Of a stretch of 64,000 bases of DNA, positions 9,373-16,559 are shown piece by piece (within the stretch, counting starts at the first letter, position 1; the number at the start of each line of letters is the position of its first letter). Below the pieces are notes generated by a model that saw nothing but the letters and a program-made list of their open reading frames with translations, was not told where the DNA came from and did not search any database. Where the stretch lies: positions 806,001-870,000 of the forward strand of contig OZ242263.1 in assembly GCA_965207125.1 (NCBI GenBank), in the 5' to 3' direction. This DNA comes from G965207125 sp965207125 (GTDB taxonomy: Bacteria; Pseudomonadota; Alphaproteobacteria; Puniceispirillales; UBA1172). The position numbers and the translations under genes were made by a program.

Positions 9373-10302
9373 ATGCGAAAAAGAAGTAAAAATCCCCACG
9401 GAAAGACAGGAAAAACCTCCTCCCGTGAGAGCGTATCCCGCACAGCTGCGCCGTCTCAAGGAAGGCGAAAGCCAGCCCATCGCGCGACCTCATCCCCCCG
9501 CACGAGCGCCCATCGCGGCCCCCCCGCTCCCCGTGCAAACACACAGCCCAGCAGAAAACCCACCATCACTTGCCCACCACATTCCGTGATGATTTGGGGC
9601 CGGCACGCAGTAGAATCAGCCTTAGCCAACCGGCATCGTCGAATAATCGCTGTCTACGCCGATGAGGACGCCGCCCCCTGGCTAGATGAAGCCCTCGGCG
9701 CGCGCAAGATTTCCTGTCATCAGACCGAACGCTCCGCCCTCGATGAAGCGACAGGCGAAGGGGATAAAGCCGTCCATCAGGGCGTGATTGTAATCGCCAA
9801 GCATCTTGAGGCGCCGCATCTTGATGATTGGCTTGATAGTGCGTTACCTCCCCGGCCTCTTGTCGTGATGCTTGATCAGTTGACTGACGCCCGCAATATC
9901 GGAGCGATTATGCGCTCGGCTTATGCATTCGGGGCCACAGCGATCATTGCAACAGACCGCCACACGCCTCATGAAACCGCCACGATGCTGCGGGCGGCCT
10001 CAGGCGCGGCGGAGCTCATTCCGCTAATCCGCGTGGTTAATCTAGCCCGAACGATAGAAACCTTACAAAAACACGATTTCACCGCGGTTGGCATGGATAT
10101 GACTGGCGGAGACGATCTTAACTCCCTGGCCGATGATGAGCGCCTAGCGATCGTGATTGGCGGCGAGGGTGGTGGGTTACGGCGACTAACCCGCGAGAAG
10201 GTCAATAAACTAGCACGAATTCCCATCATCGATGAGGCTGAGTCTTTAAATGTTTCAGTGGCGGCGGCGGTCGCGCTTTACGCAGCGTGTCGGAAAAAAT
10301 AA
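9373..10302 (+). CDS. rlmB: 23S rRNA (guanosine-2'-O-)-methyltransferase RlmB
   Basis: SpoU/TrmH-family methyltransferase that 2'-O-methylates a conserved 23S guanosine (G2251 in E. coli). The substrate-binding domain begins near residue 75 (IWGRHAVESAL). The catalytic SPOUT domain shows motif 1 (LDQLTDARNIGAIMRSA), motif 2 (VIGGEGGGLRRL) and motif 3 (SLNVSVAAAVALY). The first ~70 residues are a basic, Pro/Ser/Arg-rich tail without evident structure. Such tails occur in some alphaproteobacterial RlmB, and an internal ATG at residue 73 could be an alternative start. The family call is firm; RlmB among SpoU relatives is likely. Confidence 0.88.
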   Translation: MRKRSKNPHGKTGKTSSRESVSRTAAPSQGRRKPAHRATSSPRTSAHRGPPAPRANTQPSRKPTITCPPHSVMIWGRHAVESALANRHRRIIAVYADEDAAPWLDEALGARKISCHQTERSALDEATGEGDKAVHQGVIVIAKHLEAPHLDDWLDSALPPRPLVVMLDQLTDARNIGAIMRSAYAFGATAIIATDRHTPHETATMLRAASGAAELIPLIRVVNLARTIETLQKHDFTAVGMDMTGGDDLNSLADDERLAIVIGGEGGGLRRLTREKVNKLARIPIIDEAESLNVSVAAAVALYAACRKK

Positions 10303-10307
10303 TTGCT

Positions 10308-10343
10308 TGCCTCGCGGGGGGATTTCCCCGATATTGCGAGGCA
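10308..10343 (+). terminator. stem-loop between rlmB and tRNA-Thr
   Basis: An 8-bp inverted repeat (TGCCTCGC at 10308-10315 with GCGAGGCA at 10336-10343) encloses a nested GGGG/CCCC hairpin. It sits just past the rlmB stop. There is no U-run after it, so it may be a processing or 3'-end stabilising structure instead of an intrinsic terminator. Confidence 0.4.
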
Positions 10344-10349
10344 TTAAAG

Positions 10350-10425
10350 GCTGGCGTGGCTCAATTGGTAGAGCACCCGATTTGTAATCGGGCGGTTGGG
10401 GGTTCAAGTCCCTCCGCCAGCACCA
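10350..10425 (+). tRNA. tRNA-Thr (TGT anticodon)
   Basis: A 76-nt tRNA with acceptor GCTGGCG/CGCCAGC, D-loop GCTCAATTGGTAGAGC, anticodon stem CCCGA/TCGGG with loop TTTGTAA (anticodon TGT), T-loop GGTTCAAGTCC and an encoded CCA (10423-10425). The last 5 bases and the next 8 (10421-10433) are repeated exactly at 10437-10449. Confidence 0.97.
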
Positions 10426-10449
10426 ATCACTCCTAACACCAATCACTCC
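10421..10449 (+). repeat. 13-bp direct repeat copying the tRNA-Thr 3' end
   Basis: CACCAATCACTCC occurs at 10421-10433 and again at 10437-10449, a 16-base period. The first copy includes the terminal CACCA of tRNA-Thr. It could be a small replication-slippage duplication. It is too short and too close to mark an integrated element. Confidence 0.85.
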
Positions 10450-10468
10450 CAGAACTGGCCGGGCCCCA

Positions 10469-11410
10469 TCACCTAAGGCGGTTTTTGAAACCAAGCGACT
10501 GCTTACGAACCCCCTCACGCGCTAAGGTTAACAAGCCACAACCGCTAATAAGCATCATTCCAAAAAACGAATAGATATCCGGTATCTCACCGAAAATGAA
10601 ATAGCCGGTAAAAATTGAAAGAATCATCATGGTGTACTCAAACGGCGCGATGACCGGCGGATCACCAATACGATACGCGCTGATCAGCGACAGAATCCCG
10701 CAAGTGCCAAAACACGCGATGACCAGCATTACCGTCAGCGCGACAAAATTATCAAAACTCCAGTCACGGAAAAGAAAAATCAAAGTGCTATTGCTCGACT
10801 CGTTCAGCCCAAACCCCCCGCCGATAAAATACGTGATCAACCCAAAGGTAACGCTACCCATATAAATGTGGCAAAGTTGCTGAAAGACGGTGTCTTTCTC
10901 GCGGGTAATCTTGGCGATCATCATCCCCATCGCGTAGCTAAAAGCGCAGAAAATCGGCAATAGGTAAAACCAGTTAAAATTGCTCACATTAGGTTTGACG
11001 ATCAGCAAAGTGCCGATAAAGCCAATAATAATCGCGCTCATTCGATACCAGCCCACATCATTTTTCATCAGAAATTTAGAAAGCAAGGTGATGAAAAGCG
11101 GGCTGATAAAAAATAAACTCACCGCCTCAGCCAGTGGCAACACCGCCAACGCCATATAAAAACTGAGAAAGCCAAAATAAAACAGAACAGATCGAGTGAA
11201 AGATAGCAGAGGATAAGCCGACCCGACATATAGCGGTATTTTAGACAAGCGCATATAGCAGAGAACAATCACCCCACCGACAAAACCGCGGGTGATGAAA
11301 ATCTGCAACAGCGATGATGTGTCAGCGATATATTTGATTAGTGCGTCCTGAACCGTAAACAGGCTGACGCCGAGCATGATTAACAAGATACCAAGGCGAT
11401 CGTTATCCAT
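10469..11410 (-). CDS. EamA/DMT-family transporter
   Basis: Drug/metabolite transporter superfamily protein with about ten hydrophobic segments arranged as two EamA repeats. The first covers roughly residues 5-140 (LGILLIMLGVSLFTVQDALIK) and the second 150-300, including the late DxxVxxPF-like segment GDPPVIAPFEYTMMILS. I take the ATG at 11410 (MDNDRLGILL), which has GGGGGA just upstream, instead of the upstream start at 11428. That gives 313 residues. Substrate unknown; members export metabolites or amino acids, or import solutes. Confidence 0.85.
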   Translation of the reverse strand: MDNDRLGILLIMLGVSLFTVQDALIKYIADTSSLLQIFITRGFVGGVIVLCYMRLSKIPLYVGSAYPLLSFTRSVLFYFGFLSFYMALAVLPLAEAVSLFFISPLFITLLSKFLMKNDVGWYRMSAIIIGFIGTLLIVKPNVSNFNWFYLLPIFCAFSYAMGMMIAKITREKDTVFQQLCHIYMGSVTFGLITYFIGGGFGLNESSNSTLIFLFRDWSFDNFVALTVMLVIACFGTCGILSLISAYRIGDPPVIAPFEYTMMILSIFTGYFIFGEIPDIYSFFGMMLISGCGLLTLAREGVRKQSLGFKNRLR

Positions 11411-11736
11411 TATTCCCCCTTGGCCCAAAATGAACCAAAAGTGTCTCTCGCCCCACCTTGAATCAGATATAATTAAAAAACAAGGTTAAAAATCATATGT
11501 TTAGGTCGGGTTATGACCAATTTATGATCAATTTCCGACATTGCTAGGATTTACAGGTTTTTTGAGGCCAGATCACGCTAGGAATAATCTCCACTGGTTT
11601 CTCCACATCCACGCCCTCAATCGCAAGATATATCCGGGTGTGGGATAGACTAACCGGAGTTTGGTGAAGTGCTAAGCAATGCTTAATCCGAAAATAGTGG
11701 AAACAAAGCGGTCATGAGAATTTTCTATCACGATTT
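11411..11736. other. 326-bp intergenic stretch, no gene recognised
   Basis: AT-rich spacer upstream of the EamA gene. On the minus strand about 55 codons are open (roughly 11547-11715) and read like protein (for example RIYLAIEGVDVEKPVEIIPS), but there is no ATG and no ribosome binding site, so I do not call a gene. It could be a gene remnant. The EamA promoter must lie in the part nearest 11411. Confidence 0.5.
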
Positions 11737-11757
11737 AAAAGGAGGCGTTTGCGCCTC
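11737..11757 (-). terminator. intrinsic terminator of the NUDIX gene
   Basis: On the minus strand GAGGCG-CAAA-CGCCTC (11742-11757) is followed by CTTTTAAAT. The left arm overlaps the TGA stop of the NUDIX gene. It is a compact, perfectly paired stem with a short U-run, so a plausible Rho-independent terminator. Confidence 0.7.
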
Positions 11758-12214
11758 AGGCCGCGTCCTTCCAGACGTCCTGCGCTTGGTTGCGCAAGGC
11801 ATCAATCACCCTCAGATCGCGGCACAACATCTTATCATTTGGTAGATCATGCAAAGGATACCAGCACCGATCACGAATATCGCTCTCCGGCCAGTTTTTC
11901 AGTACCTTCTCAACCTTAAGCAAATAAAAAGTCACCTGATAAGATTTGTCATGCTGGGCTTGGGACTTCGTCTCTATTTTCTTTTTAGCTTCATTCAGCA
12001 GACTGCCCCGAAGCCCCGCTTCTTCAAAAGTCTCACGTCGCGCCGCACCCTTTTTGGTCTCGCCTTGATTAACCGTCCCTTTAGGCAACACTAGACAATC
12101 GGTCGTCGAACACGAGGACACAAGGCAAACCTCAATTTGGTTACCTTTTAGCCTGATCGGCACCGCACCAGCTTTAATGTCTTGCGGTCTCTTCAATTTT
12201 TTCTTCTGCGCCAC
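11756..12214 (-). CDS. NUDIX hydrolase
   Basis: Nucleoside diphosphate-X hydrolase. The full Nudix box GX5EX7REUXEEXGU is present as GTVNQGETKKGAARRETFEE followed by AGL (roughly residues 45-67). The open frame reaches 12283, but the upstream codons are unlike the family. A GTG at 12214 opening VAQKKKLKRPQDIKAGAVPI, with AGGGA upstream, is the better start and gives 152 residues. The basic N-terminus and the Box resemble the diadenosine/diphosphoinositol polyphosphate hydrolase branch, though the substrate is not decided by sequence. It is followed by its own terminator. Confidence 0.85.
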   Translation of the reverse strand: MAQKKKLKRPQDIKAGAVPIRLKGNQIEVCLVSSCSTTDCLVLPKGTVNQGETKKGAARRETFEEAGLRGSLLNEAKKKIETKSQAQHDKSYQVTFYLLKVEKVLKNWPESDIRDRCWYPLHDLPNDKMLCRDLRVIDALRNQAQDVWKDAA

Positions 12215-12307
12215 GTGTTTCCCTAAACCATTCAATGCTTTATAAATAAAAACTACATTAAACTGTTTTAATATGTATTGCAAGCTCTTAGAATCGTACG
12301 ATTCTTA

Positions 12308-13078
12308 TCACGAAATACCGATGAACGATCCAATCAATAAGCGAAAACCCATTATAAGAAAAACAACCATAATCAAGGTTTTAAACATATCACGCGACAC
12401 CAAAGGGCGCAACGCCTCACCAAGGCGAAACCCCGGCAGAGCGCAAAGAAAACCCAGCATCGCCTTGATTGCTATTTCTGGCGTCATGACTCCATTAAAC
12501 ATCAAAGCCAACACCAATGGCGCCGAGCCAATCATAAATAAAAACCCGGTCGCGCCTATAAATTCATCCTTGTCAACATCGCGCGCCAGCAAATACATCA
12601 CCACCGGCGGAGAGAATATAGAACTTAAACCGCCAATAACCCCCGCAATACCGCCAATAACTACCTGCCACGCCTTACCGCCACCTAGCCGTAACTGAAA
12701 GCCCAGTAAAGTTTGGGCAGAGAAAACCACCATAAGCCCACCAATCACAGCCAATAACAAAGCTTCAGGATAATGGGTGATATAGAGGGCCGTCAGAAAT
12801 ATCACCGCAACCAACACAAGCGACATAAGCCTATAGCGATAAGCGACCTCGCGCCTCAAGGGGGAGCGGGTAAACTGCAACACATTGACCAGCAAAGTTG
12901 GCACAGCAATCAGAGGAATAGCGACAATCGGCGGCATGAACGACACCAGCAACAGCATCGAGATCATCGGCATCCCTAAGCCCAAAAACCCCTTTACCAC
13001 CCCAGCCACAAAAAACGTCCCGATGATCACGCCTAAAATCAACGGATCAAGAGAGAGAAAAGCGAGAATTTCCGCCAT
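12308..13078 (-). CDS. TauE/SafE-family sulfite exporter-like membrane protein
   Basis: A 256-residue integral membrane protein with about eight spans and the glycine-rich repeats of the TauE/SafE (DUF81) family: VVKGFLGLGMPMISMLLL near residue 27 and its second-half counterpart IAGVIGGLSSIFSPPVVMYL near residue 145. Members move sulfite, sulfoacetate or other organosulfur anions across the inner membrane; the actual substrate is unknown. Its ATG directly follows the stop of a 51-codon ORF (TAG then ATG), suggesting co-translation with the small upstream genes. Confidence 0.88.
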   Translation of the reverse strand: MAEILAFLSLDPLILGVIIGTFFVAGVVKGFLGLGMPMISMLLLVSFMPPIVAIPLIAVPTLLVNVLQFTRSPLRREVAYRYRLMSLVLVAVIFLTALYITHYPEALLLAVIGGLMVVFSAQTLLGFQLRLGGGKAWQVVIGGIAGVIGGLSSIFSPPVVMYLLARDVDKDEFIGATGFLFMIGSAPLVLALMFNGVMTPEIAIKAMLGFLCALPGFRLGEALRPLVSRDMFKTLIMVVFLIMGFRLLIGSFIGIS

Positions 13079-13234
13079 CTAAAGTGTAAATCCGCAGAAG
13101 CTTGCGATCGCCCTCGCCACTTCATACCCTCGTGCGGTAAAAGGCAGAGCCGCAATCGCCAGCAACGCGATGATGATCCAGACCACAATAACCCCCCGAG
13201 ATGTTTTGTCCTCATCTCTGGCGGGTACATTCAT
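13079..13234 (-). CDS. hypothetical 51-aa single-span membrane protein
   Basis: A small ORF visible only by reading the minus strand: it begins MNVPARDEDKTSRG, has one strongly hydrophobic span (VIVVWIIIALLAIAALPF, residues 15-32), and ends with a short basic/hydrophobic tail (to CGFTL). Its ATG overlaps the TGA of the upstream 64-aa gene (ATGA) and its TAG abuts the ATG of the TauE-like gene. This double coupling argues that it is a real gene. I do not recognise a family. It could be an accessory subunit of the exporter, but that is inference from linkage only. Confidence 0.6.
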   Translation of the reverse strand: MNVPARDEDKTSRGVIVVWIIIALLAIAALPFTARGYEVARAIASFCGFTL

Positions 13235-13425
13235 AACGTCTTGACCACAAATTCCATACCGGCGTGATTACCAACATAGATCCCAGCCTTATATTTTTTC
13301 AGTCTGAGCATCTGATCACCAACCTCAACGTCAAAACCATCAGGCCTGATATGAAGAATCTTGCCCTGTGCTTCAACATCGGTGTCGGTGCAGTGAACTT
13401 TGACTTTCTGTCCGATCGTAATCAT
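13231..13425 (-). CDS. hypothetical 64-aa protein
   Basis: Small, soluble, apparently beta-rich protein (MITIGQKVKVHCTDTDVEAQ at the start, then alternating hydrophobic residues). It has a GKILHIRPDGFDVEVGD segment that would suit a small barrel fold. No membrane span or cysteine motif beyond a single Cys. It lies 21 bases after the DUF2237 gene and its stop overlaps the start of the 51-aa membrane protein by four bases. I do not recognise a named family; function unknown. Confidence 0.7.
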   Translation of the reverse strand: MITIGQKVKVHCTDTDVEAQGKILHIRPDGFDVEVGDQMLRLKKYKAGIYVGNHAGMEFVVKTL

Positions 13426-13446
13426 CGCGTTATACCCCCTAAAAAA

Positions 13447-13842
13447 TTACTGTAAATCAATGGCTGATGCTTTCAAATGCTCTAAAGCGCAAATCTGCAA
13501 CGTGATGATATTGCTCGCGGCCAGAACGACTTGAGGCGCTTTGCCCGCCTGCCGCGCTTGCTCCCATCGCGAAGCGCATAAACACCATCTGTCGCCGTCC
13601 TTAAGCCCCGAGAAACCATATTCAGGGCGAGGCGTTGATAAATCATTGCCAGCATTCTTGCTGTATTCAAGAAAATCCTTGGTCATGATCGCACACACTG
13701 TATGCATGCCCACGTCATGCGCCCCGGAGTCACAACAGCCATTGCGGTAAAAGCCCGTTATAGGATCAATAGAACACGCCACCAGCGCGCCCCCAAGCAC
13801 GTTACGTTGCCCGCCTTGTTTTCCAAAACCATCGTCCATCAT
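13447..13842 (-). CDS. DUF2237 family protein
   Basis: 131 residues with the conserved pattern of DUF2237: NVLGGALVACSIDPITGFYR near the start, then NGCCDSGAHDVGMHTVCAIM, GNDLSTPRPEYGFSGLKDGD and RWCLCASRW. Several conserved cysteines and histidines suggest metal or thiol chemistry, but the family has no assigned function that I know of. It follows plsC by 12 bases on the same strand and precedes the 64-aa ORF by 21, so these five minus-strand genes (plsC to tauE-like) probably form one transcription unit. Confidence 0.85.
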   Translation of the reverse strand: MMDDGFGKQGGQRNVLGGALVACSIDPITGFYRNGCCDSGAHDVGMHTVCAIMTKDFLEYSKNAGNDLSTPRPEYGFSGLKDGDRWCLCASRWEQARQAGKAPQVVLAASNIITLQICALEHLKASAIDLQ

Positions 13843-13854
13843 CCCCGGCCTTTA

Positions 13855-14625
13855 TCATGACACATTGAACTGCTTTCTTTGCGCTGGTTTCAGCTGCTTG
13901 AGCGCGTATTCTGATAGTTTCTTGCTTTCGGTCTCGACCACGGTCTCAAGCCGTTCCATGAATTCCTTCCGCGAGAGCCCCGACGGCAGAGGCTTCAGGA
14001 TTTTAACGGTGATCTCGCCGCGAAACTTTCGCACCGAATTAGACAGCCAGAAAAAGCCTGAATTCAGCGCCACCGGCACAACCGGCAAGCCGGTGGCTTG
14101 GTGCATGGCAAAAACGCCGCTTCGATAAGGAAGTTTTTCACCTGGCGGGAGTCTCTTGCCCTCGGGGAAAATCAGCAAGCTGCGCCCCTTGGTTGCAACT
14201 GCGGTGCCTGATGTTATGATCTGTTTTAGCGATTTTCTTCCCTGACGGCGCTGACGATTGATCGCAATCGCGCCGGCGCGCCACAAATAAAGTCCGAAAA
14301 ATGGAATAAAAATCAGCGAGCGTTTCATCACGGTCGCTGGATTGTCGAATGTAAGGTAGAGAACGATGGCTTCCCATTTCGACTGATGCTTGGCGGCGTA
14401 AATCACTGGCTTTTGAGGTACTTCGCCCTCAATCCGATAGCTGATCCCGCAAATCACCTTAAGCAAAAACAACATAATCATCGTCCATAAATGACGATAA
14501 GCGAAAATTGCGCGTTGCGGCAATAGCAACAACGGCAAACCAATCACAGCCATCACAGCGGTCACGCTGTAAAATAGAATAGAAAAAAGTAATCCTCTTA
14601 ACATATCCTGATCATATAGCATCAT
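13855..14625 (-). CDS. plsC: 1-acyl-sn-glycerol-3-phosphate acyltransferase
   Basis: PlsC-type acyltransferase that acylates lysophosphatidate to phosphatidate at the inner membrane. An N-terminal membrane segment (about residues 9-35) precedes the acyltransferase domain. The catalytic HX4D-type box appears as KHQSKWEA (about residue 80), with Glu in place of Asp, a form common in alphaproteobacteria. The FPEGKRLPPGE block (about 148-158) matches the substrate-binding FPEGTR motif. Length of 256 is typical. Other lysophospholipid acyltransferases of the same fold cannot be excluded. Confidence 0.85.
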   Translation of the reverse strand: MMLYDQDMLRGLLFSILFYSVTAVMAVIGLPLLLLPQRAIFAYRHLWTMIMLFLLKVICGISYRIEGEVPQKPVIYAAKHQSKWEAIVLYLTFDNPATVMKRSLIFIPFFGLYLWRAGAIAINRQRRQGRKSLKQIITSGTAVATKGRSLLIFPEGKRLPPGEKLPYRSGVFAMHQATGLPVVPVALNSGFFWLSNSVRKFRGEITVKILKPLPSGLSRKEFMERLETVVETESKKLSEYALKQLKPAQRKQFNVS

Positions 14626-14662
14626 CTTGCCGTTTTGCTAGTAATAATTATACTCATACCCT

Positions 14663-15010
14663 ATGCAGAGTGATGATAACAACTGGACAGCAAAGGTCGA
14701 GCAAATCCTGAATGGATTGGCAAGAAGAGATACAACGATCACTTACGCTGAAATCGCGGCCCTCGCGATGATCCCTTTGCCTCATCGAATCGATAAACTG
14801 ACCCGGTATCTTGAAACCACCATTGGCGAAGCTGTTCGGGAGAGAAAACCGATCATCGCAGCACTGGTGGTGAGCAAAAGAGGCACGGGATTGCCGGCGG
14901 ACGGTTTTTTTGACTGTTGCGCGCGCCACGGGCGGGCCCCGCGAGCAGACGAAAGCCGCGCAGAATTCTTTCACCGACTTCGCGACGAGATTAATCAATC
15001 TTTTTCCTGA
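14663..15010 (+). CDS. hypothetical protein, conserved-looking in alphaproteobacteria
   Basis: 115-residue soluble protein. The segment TITYAEIAALAMIPLPHRID (about residues 25-44) resembles a helix-turn-helix of the kind seen in alkyltransferase-like DNA-binding proteins. A later stretch SKRGTGLPADGFFD (about 69-82) is the sort of conserved loop that I associate with an uncharacterised alphaproteobacterial family. No Cys catalytic motif (PCHR) is present, so it is not an active O6-alkylguanine transferase. Its 3' end overlaps the convergent TusA-like gene by 20 bases. Function not known. Confidence 0.7.
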   Translation: MQSDDNNWTAKVEQILNGLARRDTTITYAEIAALAMIPLPHRIDKLTRYLETTIGEAVRERKPIIAALVVSKRGTGLPADGFFDCCARHGRAPRADESRAEFFHRLRDEINQSFS

Positions 15011-15224
15011 TCACAAAACGGCTAACCCCATCCGCCCTTTCTTCATGGCCGGCCATAACATGCCCACCAACCTCACAAAAATGGACGAAATCAAGATGCG
15101 CTGCCGGATCATCAGCCATAATAATGAGGGTCTCGCCTGCCTGCATATCCCTAATCACTCGCCGTGCTTTTAGCACTGGCAAGGGGCATTTGAGACCGAT
15201 AGCGTCGAGGTGATGGTCAGACAT
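14991..15224 (-). CDS. TusA-family sulfurtransferase
   Basis: 77-residue protein with the TusA signature CPLPVLKARRVIRDMQAGE (the conserved Cys at residue 13, in the CPxP motif) and the C-terminal strand-helix with SRFVIRKK. TusA proteins relay persulfide sulfur, for example to tRNA thiolation or to sulfur oxidation and molybdenum cofactor pathways. No partner enzyme lies nearby, although a TauE/SafE-like exporter is 2 kb away on the same strand. It is convergent with, and overlaps by 20 bases, the 115-aa hypothetical gene. Confidence 0.88.
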   Translation of the reverse strand: MSDHHLDAIGLKCPLPVLKARRVIRDMQAGETLIIMADDPAAHLDFVHFCEVGGHVMAGHEERADGVSRFVIRKKID

Positions 15225-15322
15225 GGCACTTTCTTATCAGATTTTTACTTGAGAGAGAATATCCTTATGACCTCGGATGCTATCGCGCTTGGCTTTCATT
15301 GGGATGGCGGTTACAAAGAGGC

Positions 15323-16039
15323 ATGAGCGTTTGGGGGAAAATCATTGGTGGGGCGGCTGGTTTCGCGCTTGGCGGCCCCATCGGCGCGCTGGTCGGCGGC
15401 CTTGCTGGACACGTGATTGATGTTCGGCAGACGCAACACCGACACCTCACGAAAAATGTGGCTTTTTCAGTAGCATTAATCGCTTTGGCGGCGAAAATGG
15501 CTAAAGCCGACGGGCGGGTCACTATGAATGAGGTGCTGGCTTTCCGCGAGAAAGTCGATATCGCTGAAAAAGATGTTGTTCATGTTGGCAGGTTATGGGA
15601 ATTAGCAAGACAAACCCCCGCTGGCTTCGAAGGTTATGCAAAGCAACTAGCGGGGTTATTTGGTAAAGAATCCGCTATTTTGGAACAGCTGATAGCATTG
15701 TTGTTTCATATCGCGCGTGCTGACAATGTGATCAATTCTCAGGAAATGATGTATCTTGAGCAAGTCTCATATATTCTGGGGTTTGAAGGGGAAGCGTTTG
15801 CGCGGTTATGCATGCTTTATGGCGACCCTGAGCATAACCCTTACAGCATCCTTAAGGTCACGCATGAATCAGATAACCAAACGATCAAACAGGCGTGGTT
15901 GCGCCTCGTTCGTGAGCATCACCCCGACCGGTTAGCAGCCGAAGGGCTACCACCTGAATTCATCCGCGCCGCTAATGAAAGGCTAGCGATGATTAACACC
16001 GCTTATGATGAGATTAAAAAACTGCGGGGATTTAAATGA
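15323..16039 (+). CDS. DjlA-like protein with TerB and J domains
   Basis: Membrane-associated DnaJ co-chaperone of the DjlA type. I take the ATG at 15323 (MSVWGKIIGGAAGFALGGPI), the usual family start, over an upstream ATG at 15299, although neither has a clear Shine-Dalgarno. The glycine-rich hydrophobic stretch (residues 5-35) resembles the DjlA glycine-zipper anchor. A TerB-like domain (about 45-160) follows, and the C-terminal J domain carries the HPD motif (EHHPDRLAAEG, about residue 204). DjlA stimulates DnaK. Length of 238 is normal. Confidence 0.85.
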   Translation: MSVWGKIIGGAAGFALGGPIGALVGGLAGHVIDVRQTQHRHLTKNVAFSVALIALAAKMAKADGRVTMNEVLAFREKVDIAEKDVVHVGRLWELARQTPAGFEGYAKQLAGLFGKESAILEQLIALLFHIARADNVINSQEMMYLEQVSYILGFEGEAFARLCMLYGDPEHNPYSILKVTHESDNQTIKQAWLRLVREHHPDRLAAEGLPPEFIRAANERLAMINTAYDEIKKLRGFK

Positions 16040-16051
16040 AATACACTTTTC

Positions 16052-16081
16052 TTGACAAAAGCAGATTGTTTTTGCAAAAAT
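16052..16081 (+). promoter_or_regulatory. probable rnpB promoter
   Basis: A perfect TTGACA at 16052-16057 lies 18 bases before AAAAAT (16076-16081), ending about eight bases upstream of the predicted 5' end of RNase P RNA. The -10 is poor but the -35 and position are good. Confidence 0.55.
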
Positions 16082-16089
16082 AGAGGCAA

Positions 16090-16475
16090 GGTTAGGCGGT
16101 CGGATGGTCGCTGTTTCTACGTGTTAGGGACAGAGGAAAGTCCGGACTCCACGGGACCACGGTGCCGGATAACATCCGGCGAAGGCGACTTTAGGGAAAG
16201 TGCCACAGAAAAAATACCGCCGCCATAGGTTTTCCCCGCTGGTGGTAAGGGTGAAAAGGTGTGGTAAGAGCGCACCGCGACTTTGGTAACAAAGTTGGCA
16301 TGGTAAACCCCACCGGGAGCAAGACCAAATATGAACACTATGGGTTGGTTTCGCCCTGATGTTCGGGTAGGTTGCATGAGGCGTTAAGGAAACTTACGTC
16401 CAAGATGAATGGCCATCTCATATCGTGATTTCGGTTGCGATTATGAACAGAATCCGGCTTACAGACCGCCTAATC
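16090..16475 (+). ncRNA. rnpB: RNase P RNA (class A)
   Basis: Catalytic RNA of RNase P, which trims the 5' ends of pre-tRNAs. The conserved core is readable: GAGGAAAGTCCGGACTCCAC near 16134-16153 (CR I), AGGGAAAGTGCCACAGAAA near 16193-16211, GGTAAACCCCACCGGGAGCA near 16302-16321, and a 3' segment ending AGACCGCCTAATC. The terminal helix P1 pairs 16090-16101 with 16464-16475. It is directly followed by a T-run (TTTTTTA), so P1 may double as the terminator stem. About 386 nt, usual for the class. Confidence 0.95.
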
Positions 16476-16559
16476 TTTTTTAGTATACTTTTGATGACCT
16501 TTTATGATAGAAGTATCAAGATTCATTAAATAATACAAAAACAACTTTTGGAAGCTGCT

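Noticed and set aside
10421..10449. tRNA-Thr repeat as an attachment-site pair of an integrated element
   Set aside because: The copies are 16 bases apart, with no room for an element and no integrase gene nearby.
11547..11715. Protein-like open stretch without a start codon
   Set aside because: No ATG or ribosome binding site, flanked by stops, and no family recognised. Kept only as a remark on the intergenic stretch.
13039..13230. 63-aa minus-strand open frame beside the tauE-like gene
   Set aside because: It is in a different frame from the 51-aa ORF with overlapping ends, has an Arg/Trp/Cys-rich composition, and overlaps the start of the exporter gene. The 51-aa frame has the coupled start and stop and a clear membrane span.
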